From positions 232,804-296,803 of the forward strand of contig DAINPP010000001.1 in assembly GCA_036743375.1 (NCBI GenBank): a stretch of 64,000 bases of DNA, written 5' to 3'. Below, piece by piece: positions 54,160 through 62,548 of this stretch. The DNA comes from DAINPP01 sp036743375 (GTDB lineage: Bacteria; Thermotogota; Thermotogae; MWEM01). The notes below the pieces were generated by a model. It worked only from the letters and a program-made list of their open reading frames with translations. It did not search any database and had not been told where the DNA came from. A program made the translations under genes and the position numbers. Numbering within the stretch: position 1 is the first letter of the stretch; the number at the start of each line of letters is the position of its first letter.

Positions 54160-54361
54160 AACACTATAAGATTATAACATAGAAGAAATTTACCTATCTC
54201 AAAAACGCCTATTTTATAAATATATAAAGTGATTTTTGTTCTCTAAAATTGAATTCATAAACGATATCCACCATCATCCCAGCCATTCACAAATCATTCA
54301 TTTTTCCTAACTTGAATGATATCCTGTAATCGGATAATATCACTCCATGATGGTTGAGATG

Positions 54362-54775
54362 ATGCAAATTGAATTTTATCACAAAGATCACATCGTCGAT
54401 AATAAAATTAAATACGTTACCCTATTGACGTTTCACTAAGGAAAAATGGTGCTTGTCAAGCATAAAGAGCAAGAAACGTGGGAATTTTCGAGAGGACATA
54501 GAAAAATCGGAGAAACTTGTCAAATTGCCGCTGAAAGAGAATTATATGAAGAAACGGGAGCTTCGGCTTATACGATCAAATGTCTATTATTGTTAATGTA
54601 ATTAAAAATAATGAAAATTCTTATGAAAAATTATTTTCAGTAGAAATGGAAGAATTTAAAGATCTAACAGATTTAGAAATAGAAAAAAGTTTTTTAGAAA
54701 AAATTACCTGAAAATTCGGAAGAGACTGCTAAAAAAAATTCTTCAATCGAAAACACTGGAATAAAACTCATTTGA
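54362..54775 (+). pseudogene. Decayed Nudix hydrolase paralog
   Basis: Starting at an ATG at 54362, the translation runs parallel to the intact Nudix protein (EFYHKDH, KYVTLLTFH, ETWEF, AAERELYEETGA) at roughly half identity. It contains an in-frame TAA after TFH, a frameshift near 54585 and another near 54700. The first Nudix-box glycine is Arg. It is a dead paralog rather than a recent copy. Confidence 0.85.
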
Positions 54776-54782
54776 TGATGTT

Positions 54783-55769
54783 TCACTCCTGTTTCAGATA
54801 AAATGACCAGGTTTTGGCATTTCCCCAATCGTCCTCAACGACGATCCTCGCTTTCGTACTTTTAGAAAGCGAAACTTCACTCAGTCGATTCAGAACAACG
54901 GCTCCTCCTGTTTTGTTAGAAAACAATTTATACCAGTAATAACTGCTCGTCGATCCTTCTCCATAGACCAGATCACCCTGTTCATAATACTCTTCCGGAA
55001 TAGTCTCAAAAAGCAGCTGATAGACTTCTGTTTCATCGAAAAAGAGTTGAACTCTGTGTACACCGTATCTGCTGTTCCAACTGTTATCAGCCAACCGTGC
55101 ATTGATTTCTATCTCAGGATATTGATTTCTGTAGAAATAGGTTCCCCCATTGCTGATATTCTGTTCTTTTCCATCTACCCTAACTTTTATAATCTCCAGA
55201 TCAGCATCAGGTCTATCCAGCAAATCCTTCAGATAAACAAGCGGATCTATATAAATGCCCTGCTGATAATCAAGAAATTCGACATGACAATACGGCGCAA
55301 GCGCCGTACCTGTCTTACCCGAGTATCCGATGATGTCCCCTTTTCTAACCGTGTATTCATTTGAGTTGAATTCTATCTCGGTATTACTTTCCTCGCCAAA
55401 CTCAACCATAACGGATTGAAGAATGGCATCAAATTTTGAGGAAAAGCGGTTCAGATGGGCATACATGGTCGCTAGACCATCCGGATGCTTGATATAGATA
55501 ATATTTCCGTAACTCGGATCATTCAGGATGAGTTTCCATACCACACCATCATTCATGGCGTATATATTCGTATTCTCCATACTGTTAGTAGAAATTGCAA
55601 TCCCTATGTTCAGTCTTTTCACATAAGTATTTGAGGTAATTCTGCATTCACCGAAAGTTCCCGTAATACGCCTCGTCGTATTCGTCGGAAGTCCGTACTC
55701 TGCTGAAAATAAGAAAGTGATAAAGGTCATCAAGACAAGTATATTTAACATTCCTTTTTTCGTACCCAC
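54783..55769 (-). CDS. Secreted degenerate LytM/M23-like protein
   Basis: 329 aa from a GTG at 55769 with GGGAGTG upstream; the longer frame has no RBS and would overrun the promoter. A signal peptide (about 1-22) is followed by an M23 domain (about 35-185): ITGTFGECR, AMNDGVVWKL, MYAHLNRF and GYSGKTGTALAPYCHVEF. The H-x-x-x-D metal site is replaced by N54 and A58, and the first His of HxH is Tyr160, so catalysis is probably lost. Only the C-terminal His162 remains. A C-terminal beta-domain (190-329) resembles an Ig-like module. By analogy to EnvC/NlpD it may activate a hydrolase rather than cut peptidoglycan. Confidence 0.82.
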   Translation of the reverse strand: MGTKKGMLNILVLMTFITFLFSAEYGLPTNTTRRITGTFGECRITSNTYVKRLNIGIAISTNSMENTNIYAMNDGVVWKLILNDPSYGNIIYIKHPDGLATMYAHLNRFSSKFDAILQSVMVEFGEESNTEIEFNSNEYTVRKGDIIGYSGKTGTALAPYCHVEFLDYQQGIYIDPLVYLKDLLDRPDADLEIIKVRVDGKEQNISNGGTYFYRNQYPEIEINARLADNSWNSRYGVHRVQLFFDETEVYQLLFETIPEEYYEQGDLVYGEGSTSSYYWYKLFSNKTGGAVVLNRLSEVSLSKSTKARIVVEDDWGNAKTWSFYLKQE

Positions 55770-55803
55770 AATAATCACACTCCCATACGGTTTCTTCCAG
55801 GTT

Positions 55804-55812
55804 ATTCTACCA
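55804..55812 (-). promoter_or_regulatory. Extended -10 promoter of the M23-like gene, with overlapping palindrome
   Basis: On the minus strand TGG-TAGAAT. Just upstream lies CTTTCATTTGAAAG, a 6-base palindrome arm pair with a 2-base gap that overlaps the -35 zone and could be an operator. Confidence 0.5.
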
Positions 55813-55837
55813 TATTCACTTTCAAATGAAAGCATAA

Positions 55838-55869
55838 AAAAATGGGATTCCCTAAAGAATCCCATTTTT
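55838..55869 (-). terminator. Rho-independent terminator of the glyA operon
   Basis: A 13-base stem (55838-55850 with 55857-55869), 6-base loop and a T run on the minus strand. It ends the leftward transcript after the LiaF-like gene. Confidence 0.85.
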
Positions 55870-55873
55870 CTAC

Positions 55874-56227
55874 TTAAAAATCATCATCATCAAAAATATT
55901 TTCTTTGACTCTTTTTTTCTGTTGTTTAGGGAAAATATATTCAAAAATCATAGTTATTCCAATGAGTATCAAAATACCCGGCCAGAAGAGACTAAAATAA
56001 AAACACAACGCAAGTCCGATTAACCAGGCTGATCCGGTAATCGAATGTCTCCATCCATCTTTTATGATTGATCCGGGAAGAATGGCAATTCCTATCACTG
56101 CAAGGATCCACGGCCAGAATGAAATACTGTCTACAAGAAAAAGTACGGCTAACCCTATTAGAAAAAGGCCACCTGTTAACGAACCAGCTGCTTTATATCT
56201 GTTTACAGATGTGTTATATCCACTCAT
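55874..56227 (-). CDS. Small LiaF-type transmembrane protein
   Basis: 117 aa. Four hydrophobic segments are arranged as two similar halves (GGLFLIGLAVLFLVDS, then PWILAVIGIAILPGS; and again WLIGLALCFYFSLFWP, LILIGITMIFEY), with a basic, then acidic DDDDF tail. It resembles the LiaF/DUF5668 transmembrane domain, usually linked to envelope-stress sensing. No two-component genes adjoin. It is last in the leftward operon. Confidence 0.75.
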   Translation of the reverse strand: MSGYNTSVNRYKAAGSLTGGLFLIGLAVLFLVDSISFWPWILAVIGIAILPGSIIKDGWRHSITGSAWLIGLALCFYFSLFWPGILILIGITMIFEYIFPKQQKKRVKENIFDDDDF

Positions 56228-56237
56228 AAAATACCCC

Positions 56238-56558
56238 TTATTCGATCACTACAGCTGTTCCGGAGACACTTACCATTAACATACTGCCGTTCTGACCAAG
56301 AACCTCATAATCGATATCAATTCCTACAACCGCATTTGCCCCTTTTTCAAGAGCCCTCGACTTAAGTTCTCTTAATGCATTATTCCTTGCATTGATTAAC
56401 TCATCTTCATAGCTTTGTGATCGTCCACCTACAAAATCTCTGATTCCAGCCATAAAGTCCTTAATAAAATTAACACCAGTGATAACCTCACCACAGACTA
56501 CGCCTTTGTATTCAACTATCTGTTTACCTTGAATTGTAGGTGTCGTAGTAAGAACCAT
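56238..56558 (-). CDS. YbjQ/UPF0145 family protein
   Basis: 106 aa. The family motifs VLTTTPTIQGKQI, EYKGVVCGEVITG and ALEKGANAVVGIDIDYE are clear. UPF0145 proteins form ring-like pentamers and are annotated as heavy-metal-binding, but function is not settled. It is cytoplasmic, without a signal. It lies 24 bases downstream of glyA in the same operon. Confidence 0.88.
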   Translation of the reverse strand: MVLTTTPTIQGKQIVEYKGVVCGEVITGVNFIKDFMAGIRDFVGGRSQSYEDELINARNNALRELKSRALEKGANAVVGIDIDYEVLGQNGSMLMVSVSGTAVVIE

Positions 56559-56582
56559 GATATCATCCCCTTTTTTTATTTT

Positions 56583-57848
56583 TTAGATCTGCCCCCTGTA
56601 AAGTGGGAATTTTTCACAGATCTTATGAACTCTTTCTTTCAACGTGTTTCTGATTTCTTCCTGAATAGCTCCTTCTTCATCCATATGTTTGATGGCGGTC
56701 ACGATTATATCAGCTATTTCCGGTATTTCATCGACACCGATTCCCCGTGTAGTAATCGCCGGTGTTCCAATTCGTATACCGCTTGTTACAAACGGCGAAA
56801 GCTGTTCATTCGGTATCGTATTCTTATTAACCGTAATTTCTACCTCTTCGAGTCCCTTTTCCACTGCTTTTCCGGTAACATTCATCGGCGTCAGATCGAC
56901 GAGGAACACATGCGAATCAGTACCACCGGAAACAATTCTGAGTCCTCTTTTTTCAAGTTCCGCGGCAAAAACAGCGGCATTTTCCTTTACCTTTTCCTGA
57001 TAAACCTTAAAAGAAGGATCAAGCGCTTCCTTAAAGGCAACGGCTTTGGCTGCAATGACATGCATGAGAGGCCCCCCCTGAATTCCGGGGAATATTGTCT
57101 TATTCACGGCCTTATAGATCTCTTTGTCATTGGTCAGTATTATTCCGCCTCTTGGTCCCCTTAACGTTTTATGTGTCGTACTGGTTACTACATGTGCATA
57201 ATCGAGTGGATTCGGATAAAGGCCCGCCGCAACAAGTCCGGCAAAATGAGCCATGTCCACCATCAGATAAGCACCTATGGAATCCGCTATTTCCCTGAAT
57301 CGCTTAAAATCTATGATTCTGGAATAGGCACTTCCGCCGGCAACTATTATCTTTGGCCTGTGTTCCTTTGCCATTCGTTCTACTTCATCATAATCTATCA
57401 TTTCCGTCTCAAGGCTTACACCGTATTGAACCGAGTGATAGACCTTCCCGGAGAAATTAACCGTAGCGCCATGTGTTAAATGTCCACCATGACTGAGCGA
57501 CATACCCATAACGGTATCTCCCGGATTGATAAGGGCAAAATAGACTCCCATGTTGGCCTGTGACCCCGAATGCGGTTGAACGTTTGCAAACTTACAGTTA
57601 AAGAGCTCTTTTACCCTGTTCCTCGCAAGCTGTTCCGCTTCATCTACAAATACACATCCGCCATAATACCTTTTCTTCGGGTAACCTTCGGCATATTTAT
57701 TTGTCAGAACGCTACCCATCGCTTCCATCACAGCTACGGAAGCAAAGTTCTCAGAGGCGATCAATTCAAGACCGTTCTCCTGCCTGTTAAGCTCCTTCTG
57801 AAAAATCTCATATATTTCCGGATCGTTGTTCTTTATTGCTTCCCACAT
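56583..57848 (-). CDS. glyA: Serine hydroxymethyltransferase
   Basis: 421 aa from the ATG at 57848 (AAGGGG eight bases upstream); an ATG nine bases earlier sits directly on that site. The PLP lysine is in TTHKTLRGPRGG, with LELIASENF and MAHFAGLVAAG also present. It converts serine and tetrahydrofolate to glycine and methylene-tetrahydrofolate. It follows the biotin-carrier gene by 25 bases. The glycine link to the GlyS in this window is coincidental as far as I can see. Confidence 0.96.
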   Translation of the reverse strand: MWEAIKNNDPEIYEIFQKELNRQENGLELIASENFASVAVMEAMGSVLTNKYAEGYPKKRYYGGCVFVDEAEQLARNRVKELFNCKFANVQPHSGSQANMGVYFALINPGDTVMGMSLSHGGHLTHGATVNFSGKVYHSVQYGVSLETEMIDYDEVERMAKEHRPKIIVAGGSAYSRIIDFKRFREIADSIGAYLMVDMAHFAGLVAAGLYPNPLDYAHVVTSTTHKTLRGPRGGIILTNDKEIYKAVNKTIFPGIQGGPLMHVIAAKAVAFKEALDPSFKVYQEKVKENAAVFAAELEKRGLRIVSGGTDSHVFLVDLTPMNVTGKAVEKGLEEVEITVNKNTIPNEQLSPFVTSGIRIGTPAITTRGIGVDEIPEIADIIVTAIKHMDEEGAIQEEIRNTLKERVHKICEKFPLYRGQI

Positions 57849-57873
57849 GTATACCATCCCCTTAAATCTATTT

Positions 57874-58290
57874 TTATATAATTGTAATAAGAATCTCTCC
57901 AGTTTCTACATTTTCGCCTTTTTTACAATTTATTTCATCAACCGTTCCTGAAATATCACTGACTATATCATTCTCCATCTTCATGGCTTCTAAAATGAGT
58001 AACTTGTTTCCTGGATTCACGCTTTGTCCCTTTTTAACAACAACGTCCAAAACGAGCCCTGCCATAGGGGCAACAATCTCGGATTTCGCGCCATTACCCG
58101 GTTTTGGAGTTGACGTAGTCACCGGTGCAGCAGCCGGAATCGGTGCAGAGGCTGCGGCAGGTACGGCATTCTGAGGTGTAGTCTGCTGATTCTGTGATGG
58201 TGTTGACTGAGCAACCCCTGCACCAGTTAACTCTTCAACTTCAACATCATACGATTTTCCATTTACACTGATTCTGTATTTTTTTACCAT
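57874..58290 (-). CDS. Biotin carboxyl carrier subunit of methylmalonyl-CoA decarboxylase
   Basis: 138 aa. A short N-terminal beta part (KYRISVNGKSYDVEVEEL), an Ala/Pro/Thr-rich flexible linker (about 25-68) and a biotinyl domain with EAMKMEN, the biotinylated lysine site, near residue 103. It carries the carboxyl group between the carboxyltransferase and the membrane decarboxylase subunit. It overlaps oadG by 7 bases. Its biotin ligase is not in the window. Confidence 0.93.
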   Translation of the reverse strand: MVKKYRISVNGKSYDVEVEELTGAGVAQSTPSQNQQTTPQNAVPAAASAPIPAAAPVTTSTPKPGNGAKSEIVAPMAGLVLDVVVKKGQSVNPGNKLLILEAMKMENDIVSDISGTVDEINCKKGENVETGEILITII

Positions 58291-58655
58291 GATTTTCTTA
58301 CTCCTTTTCTCACCGGTCTCCAGATTTTGGACTTGTGATTTTTCCAGTTTGATTTCGTCTCTTTAGTTTCACTGATATTAAGAATTCTACAAGGCTTATC
58401 ACCGATAGCCGCAACAGCTGCAGATATGACCGCTATCAATTCTGTATTCTCTTCATCACTCATCGTCTCAGTCACCGAAAGGGCTTCATTGGACACGACT
58501 TGTGATCTTGTCTCAGGCACCTGCTTTAAAGTAGTCTTTGTCTTTTTATCACCAAAAATCACTTCAAGTAACCTGAAAATGATATACAATACAACAAAAC
58601 TTAAGAACACTATAGATATACCAACAAGAGAAATTGTACCTACACTCATAAACAA
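58284..58655 (-). CDS. OadG-family small membrane subunit
   Basis: 123 aa. One membrane helix (about 8-30) is followed by a charged cytosolic tail and a basic C-terminal segment, the layout of the OadG gamma/delta chains. These anchor the Na+-pumping oxaloacetate/methylmalonyl-CoA decarboxylase complex. The gene is between the carboxyltransferase and biotin-carrier genes, which supports the call. The family evolves quickly, so sequence identity is limited. Confidence 0.82.
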   Translation of the reverse strand: MFMSVGTISLVGISIVFLSFVVLYIIFRLLEVIFGDKKTKTTLKQVPETRSQVVSNEALSVTETMSDEENTELIAVISAAVAAIGDKPCRILNISETKETKSNWKNHKSKIWRPVRKGVRKSW

Positions 58656-58680
58656 ATACCTCCTTTCATCTTATTAATCA

Positions 58681-60237
58681 TTAAAGAGGTATATTCCCGT
58701 GCTTTTTCTCCGGTGAATTCTCCGCTTTTGTCCTGGTAATTTCAATAGACTGATAGATAATCTTTCTCATATCTGCCGGATTGATAACAGAATCTATATA
58801 CCCTCTTGAAGCCGCCTGATATGGATTTGCAAATCTATCTTTATATTCTTCTATCTTTTCCTTTCTCGTCGCTTCAGGATTCTGTGAATCTTCGATATCC
58901 TTTCTGAAAATGACGTTAGCAGCACCTTCCGGTCCCATCACGGCTATTTCAGAAGAAGGAAGTGCATAGACGAAATCAGCACCGAGATGCTGTGAACCCA
59001 TCGCTATATAAGCCCCACCATATGACTTTCTCAGAATAACCGTTATTATGGGAGCAGTTGCTTCGCTGTAGGCATAGAGAAGTTTGGCACCGTGTCTGAT
59101 GATACCGTTGAATTCCTGATTGGTTCCCGGTAAAAATCCCGGTGTATCAACAAATGTCAATATAGGAATATTGAAGGCATCAAGAAATCTGATAAAACGA
59201 GCACCTTTATCCGAAGCGTTGATATCAAGGCTTCCGGCCCAGACTTTTGGCTGATTGGCAACAATTCCCACCGTATTTCCCATAACGCGTGCAAAACCTA
59301 TTACGATATTTGGTGAATAAAGCGACTGAACCTCAAAAAAATGTTCATGGTCAACGACACTTTTGATCACATCTCTGACATCATAACCCCTTTTCATATC
59401 GGAAGGAATAATTTCAGCAACATCTCTGGAGTTGGAAACGTTCAAAGTCATCGATTCCTCAAGCAATTCAGGCTGTTCCATATTATTCGACGGGAGGTAA
59501 TCCACAAGCTCGCGACAAAGCTTAAGCGCTTCTTCATCCGATGGGGCCATAAAGTGCGCATTTCCACTTTTTGTGTTGTGTACGGTCGCTCCTCCAAGAG
59601 ATTCCTGAGAAACTTCCTCACCGGTTACCGCCTTGATTACCTGCGGACCCGTTATAAACATCTTGGCATTTTTGTCCACCATGATCACAAAATCGGTGAT
59701 TGCCGGTGAATATACAGCTCCACCAGCACAGGGTCCCATGATAATGGAAATCTGTGGAATAACACCTGACGCCCTGGTATTTCTGTAGAAGATACCACCA
59801 TAGCCAAAGAGTGCATCGACAGCCTCCTGAATCCTTGCCCCGCCGGAATCGTTAATACCGATTATAGGAATTCCGGTTTTCATGGCAAGATCTTGCATTT
59901 TCATGATCTTTTTGGCATGCATCTCTCCCAGTGAACCACCCATTACGGTAAAGTCCTGTGAGAATACGGCTACCTTTTTACCGTTTATGGTTCCCACTCC
60001 TGTAACAACTGCATCTGCGGGCATTTCTTTTTTCTCCATGCCAAAATTATCACATCTATGCTTTACAAATTTATCAAACTCTATAAAAGATCCATCATCA
60101 AGCAGGAGAGCAATTCTTTCCCTTGCCGTCAATTTTCCCGAACTATGCTGTTTGGCGATCCTCTTTTCTCCGCCACCGGCTTCAATCTTTTTACTCTTTT
60201 CCTCAAATGATTTAATCAATTCCTGCATACTTGACAT
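58681..60237 (-). CDS. mmdA: Methylmalonyl-CoA carboxyltransferase / decarboxylase alpha subunit
   Basis: 518 aa, the canonical length. GINDSGGARIQEAV, GPCAGGAVYSPA, ITGPQVIKAVTGE and YGGAYIAMGSQHLGAD are the acyl-CoA carboxyltransferase motifs. It moves the carboxyl from methylmalonyl-CoA to biotin. With the biotin-carrier and OadG chains it would form a decarboxylase, possibly Na+-pumping, but a beta membrane subunit is not in this window. It is preceded by methylmalonyl-CoA epimerase. Confidence 0.93.
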   Translation of the reverse strand: MSSMQELIKSFEEKSKKIEAGGGEKRIAKQHSSGKLTARERIALLLDDGSFIEFDKFVKHRCDNFGMEKKEMPADAVVTGVGTINGKKVAVFSQDFTVMGGSLGEMHAKKIMKMQDLAMKTGIPIIGINDSGGARIQEAVDALFGYGGIFYRNTRASGVIPQISIIMGPCAGGAVYSPAITDFVIMVDKNAKMFITGPQVIKAVTGEEVSQESLGGATVHNTKSGNAHFMAPSDEEALKLCRELVDYLPSNNMEQPELLEESMTLNVSNSRDVAEIIPSDMKRGYDVRDVIKSVVDHEHFFEVQSLYSPNIVIGFARVMGNTVGIVANQPKVWAGSLDINASDKGARFIRFLDAFNIPILTFVDTPGFLPGTNQEFNGIIRHGAKLLYAYSEATAPIITVILRKSYGGAYIAMGSQHLGADFVYALPSSEIAVMGPEGAANVIFRKDIEDSQNPEATRKEKIEEYKDRFANPYQAASRGYIDSVINPADMRKIIYQSIEITRTKAENSPEKKHGNIPL

Positions 60238-60255
60238 TCTTTTTTACCCCTTCCG

Positions 60256-60663
60256 TTAATGGTTACCTTCAATCAACTCAAGTAAAACGCCGTTAGCACT
60301 TTTTGGATGCATAAATACAATCTTCGTTCCACCCGCACCGGATTCAGGTTTATCCGATAAAAGTCTGTATCCCTTTTCAGAAAGATTATTAATAGCCTCT
60401 TCCACATCATCCACATGAAGAGCCATATGGTGTATACCTTCACCTTTCTTGGAGAGATATTTGGCAATCGTGCTCGTTTCACTCGTTGATTCAAGCAGCT
60501 CGAGTTTTGATTCACCCGTCTGAATAAATGCGACTCTTTGACCTCTTTCGGGCATTTCTTCAATCCCTTTAAATTCAAGACCAAGTGCATCTCTGTACAA
60601 TTTTAACGATTCATCGATAGAATTAACTGCAATTCCGATATGATCCACTTTACTGACTTTCAT
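60256..60663 (-). CDS. mce: Methylmalonyl-CoA epimerase
   Basis: 135 aa of the VOC fold. VDHIGIAVNSIDESLKLY opens the protein; GIHHMALHVDDV and a late LLELIEG complete the metal-binding His/Glu set. It interconverts the (R) and (S) forms so that B12-dependent mutase and the decarboxylase can be linked. Its start overlaps the end of a 17-codon upstream ORF. It is first in the operon mce-mmdA-oadG-biotin carrier-glyA-ybjQ-liaF-like. Confidence 0.93.
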   Translation of the reverse strand: MKVSKVDHIGIAVNSIDESLKLYRDALGLEFKGIEEMPERGQRVAFIQTGESKLELLESTSETSTIAKYLSKKGEGIHHMALHVDDVEEAINNLSEKGYRLLSDKPESGAGGTKIVFMHPKSANGVLLELIEGNH

Positions 60664-60713
60664 TCATTACCCCCTAATAGCTTTATTAATCGATATAACC
60701 AAAATTCTTTCAT
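60660..60713 (-). CDS. 17-codon ORF translationally overlapping mce
   Basis: ATG at 60713 with AAGGAG six bases upstream. The peptide MKEFWLYRLIKLLGGNE ends at a TGA (60662-60660) that overlaps the mce ATG as ATGA. It lies directly after an extended -10 promoter. It could be a leader peptide that couples translation, a small amphipathic protein, or chance. Confidence 0.4.
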   Translation of the reverse strand: MKEFWLYRLIKLLGGNE

Positions 60714-60734
60714 CTATATCTCCTTATCGTGTGG

Positions 60735-60743
60735 ATTATAGCA
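60735..60743 (-). promoter_or_regulatory. Extended -10 promoter of the mce operon
   Basis: On the minus strand TGC-TATAAT; a start of transcription near 60728 gives a leader of about 15 bases before the small ORF. It lies just past the cobalamin adenosyltransferase stop. Confidence 0.6.
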
Positions 60744-60745
60744 TA

Positions 60746-61261
60746 TTATTTTTCAATACCTTCCCTTGCCTGAACTCCCTCGGTATAATAATGTTTTATT
60801 TCTTTCATCTCAGTAACAAGATCGGCCCTCTCAATGAGTTTTTCAGGTGCATATCTGCCGGTTATAACAATTTCCGTTTTTTCCGCTTTTTTATCAAGAA
60901 TATCAAGTACATCTTCTACTGAAAAAAGCTTGTAGTATAAGGCGATATTCAACTCATCCATCACAATTAGATCATATTCTCCGGAGGATAACTTTTCACC
61001 AAGCTCTTCAAGCCCTTCTCTGGCAAGCCGAATATCTTCCGGCTCGGGATCGTTGAAAATAAAACAATTTCTACCATACTGCTTCATCTCAAAATTCGGT
61101 AAAAACTCCATTGCCTTCAATTCACTGTATTTCATTCCCTTCACAAACTGACCGAAAAAAACATTAAATCCCGCACAAACAGCCCTTAGACTCAAACCAA
61201 GCGAAGCCGTTGTCTTTCCTTTTCCATTTCCCGTGTATATCTGAATATACCCCTTTTCCAT
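60746..61261 (-). CDS. Cob(I)alamin / cob(I)yrinic acid a,c-diamide adenosyltransferase (CobO/BtuR type)
   Basis: 171 aa, from the second of two adjacent ATGs, which is better spaced from AAGGAGGTC. Walker A is TGNGKGKTTASLGL and Walker B is LIVMDELNIAL, with a late ITGRYAPEKLIERADLVTEM, all typical of the CobA/CobO/BtuR family. It adds the adenosyl group to cobalamin for mutases such as methylmalonyl-CoA mutase. Its position beside the epimerase/decarboxylase genes supports this use. Confidence 0.93.
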   Translation of the reverse strand: MEKGYIQIYTGNGKGKTTASLGLSLRAVCAGFNVFFGQFVKGMKYSELKAMEFLPNFEMKQYGRNCFIFNDPEPEDIRLAREGLEELGEKLSSGEYDLIVMDELNIALYYKLFSVEDVLDILDKKAEKTEIVITGRYAPEKLIERADLVTEMKEIKHYYTEGVQAREGIEK

Positions 61262-61275
61262 CATGACCTCCTTAA

Positions 61276-62442
61276 TTATATAAATAACATCATTATGAAA
61301 TGTGAACAGACCCCGGCAACCAAACCACCGATCGTATGACTAAGAATTGCTTTATTGGTCAGTTTACGATAACCAAGTGAATCCATCATGGCAATGTGTG
61401 TCGATAAGTAACCGCTCCAGCACATTCCCATTGCAGTAAATACGGCTATTTCATTTGCACCGAGTATACCGTTTTCTATGAAATTTGGCACAAGCGCAAG
61501 TGCCGCACCACTTGACCCAAGAGAAGTTAACGGAAAAGCGAGAAGTTTCGATGATTCAAATCCAAAAAGAAATTTGAGCACGGGAAATATTTTTTCTCCA
61601 ACCCACGGTAAAAAAGCAACTCCTTCATAGGCAACTCCCTGATATCCAACTGAAGGATCCGCCGGTCCATAAGTCAGAATCATAACGAATGTACTCATGA
61701 TAAGCACCCCGGGGATGATTCCAAGACCGATTTCAACACCGGTTCTCCCACCTTCTAACGTTGAAGTCAATACTCTGTGAAAGACACTTCCTTCTCTGAC
61801 CTCCCGATTTTCAAGCGGGTTGACATTTGAATCCTCGAAATAGGATTCCTCTCCAAATTCCTTTTTTGTGAAGATGGACATGATCCTTACGCTGACAATA
61901 CTTCCTATCACTGCGCCGATATTCCCTATCAGAACGGGTAAAAAAGATGACTCACCCATTTTTGTACCGAGTGCAAGCATAAAAGTGCTGATCAATAATC
62001 CCATCCCAAATGAAGTTCCCAGATTACATAGAAGTGGAAGTTGCCATTTTTTAAACAATCGCAGAAAATTTCTATCCTTGGTAAGACTGATGATAGCCGG
62101 ATTATCGGAAAAATAAGTGGTGATAATCCCCATAACGGCTATTCCAGGCAAATTATAAAGAGGTTTCATCAGAAATTTCAGAATTTTATCAAGAATGCTG
62201 ATAACTCCGAATTCAGAAAACATTCCCGATAGAGCGCCGGTTAACACGGCAACAGCCATCAGAAAAAAGACAGTATTTATCAAAAGATCATGCGCCGTTA
62301 GCATAATAGTCTGAAAGAAATTCGCAGTCCCCATCACTTTCAAAATCGGTATAAGAATCCCACAAAAGATTAACAAAAAGATGATTCCTTCCAAATTATT
62401 TGAATGAATTCTTCTTTTTGGTTGTACCACTTTTCTCGCCAT
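61276..62442 (-). CDS. Nucleoside-recognition (Gate) domain membrane protein
   Basis: 388 aa from the ATG at 62442 (GGGGGAG upstream; the in-frame TTG four codons earlier is not favoured). About eight to ten membrane segments. Patterns such as AVAVLTGALSGMFSEFGV, YFSDNPAIISL and SLGSSGAALALVPN fit the YjiH-like nucleoside-recognition/Gate group. Function is uncertain; transport of nucleosides or small metabolites is possible. It lies 14 bases upstream of the adenosyltransferase gene and may supply it, but a cobalamin role is only inference. Confidence 0.75.
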   Translation of the reverse strand: MARKVVQPKRRIHSNNLEGIIFLLIFCGILIPILKVMGTANFFQTIMLTAHDLLINTVFFLMAVAVLTGALSGMFSEFGVISILDKILKFLMKPLYNLPGIAVMGIITTYFSDNPAIISLTKDRNFLRLFKKWQLPLLCNLGTSFGMGLLISTFMLALGTKMGESSFLPVLIGNIGAVIGSIVSVRIMSIFTKKEFGEESYFEDSNVNPLENREVREGSVFHRVLTSTLEGGRTGVEIGLGIIPGVLIMSTFVMILTYGPADPSVGYQGVAYEGVAFLPWVGEKIFPVLKFLFGFESSKLLAFPLTSLGSSGAALALVPNFIENGILGANEIAVFTAMGMCWSGYLSTHIAMMDSLGYRKLTNKAILSHTIGGLVAGVCSHFIMMLFI

Positions 62443-62548
62443 TTTCTCCCCCAAAACACCTAAAATATAAGTTTTACAAACGTTCTAAACTACTCTTTTC
62501 CTCAATATTCTACAATAAATGGGATTCATTTCAAAAAAAAAACGATTA

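Noticed and set aside
57849..57873. Glycine riboswitch before glyA, or a T-box before the GlyS part
   Set aside because: The gaps are too short, or lie inside a reading frame, to hold the known folds.
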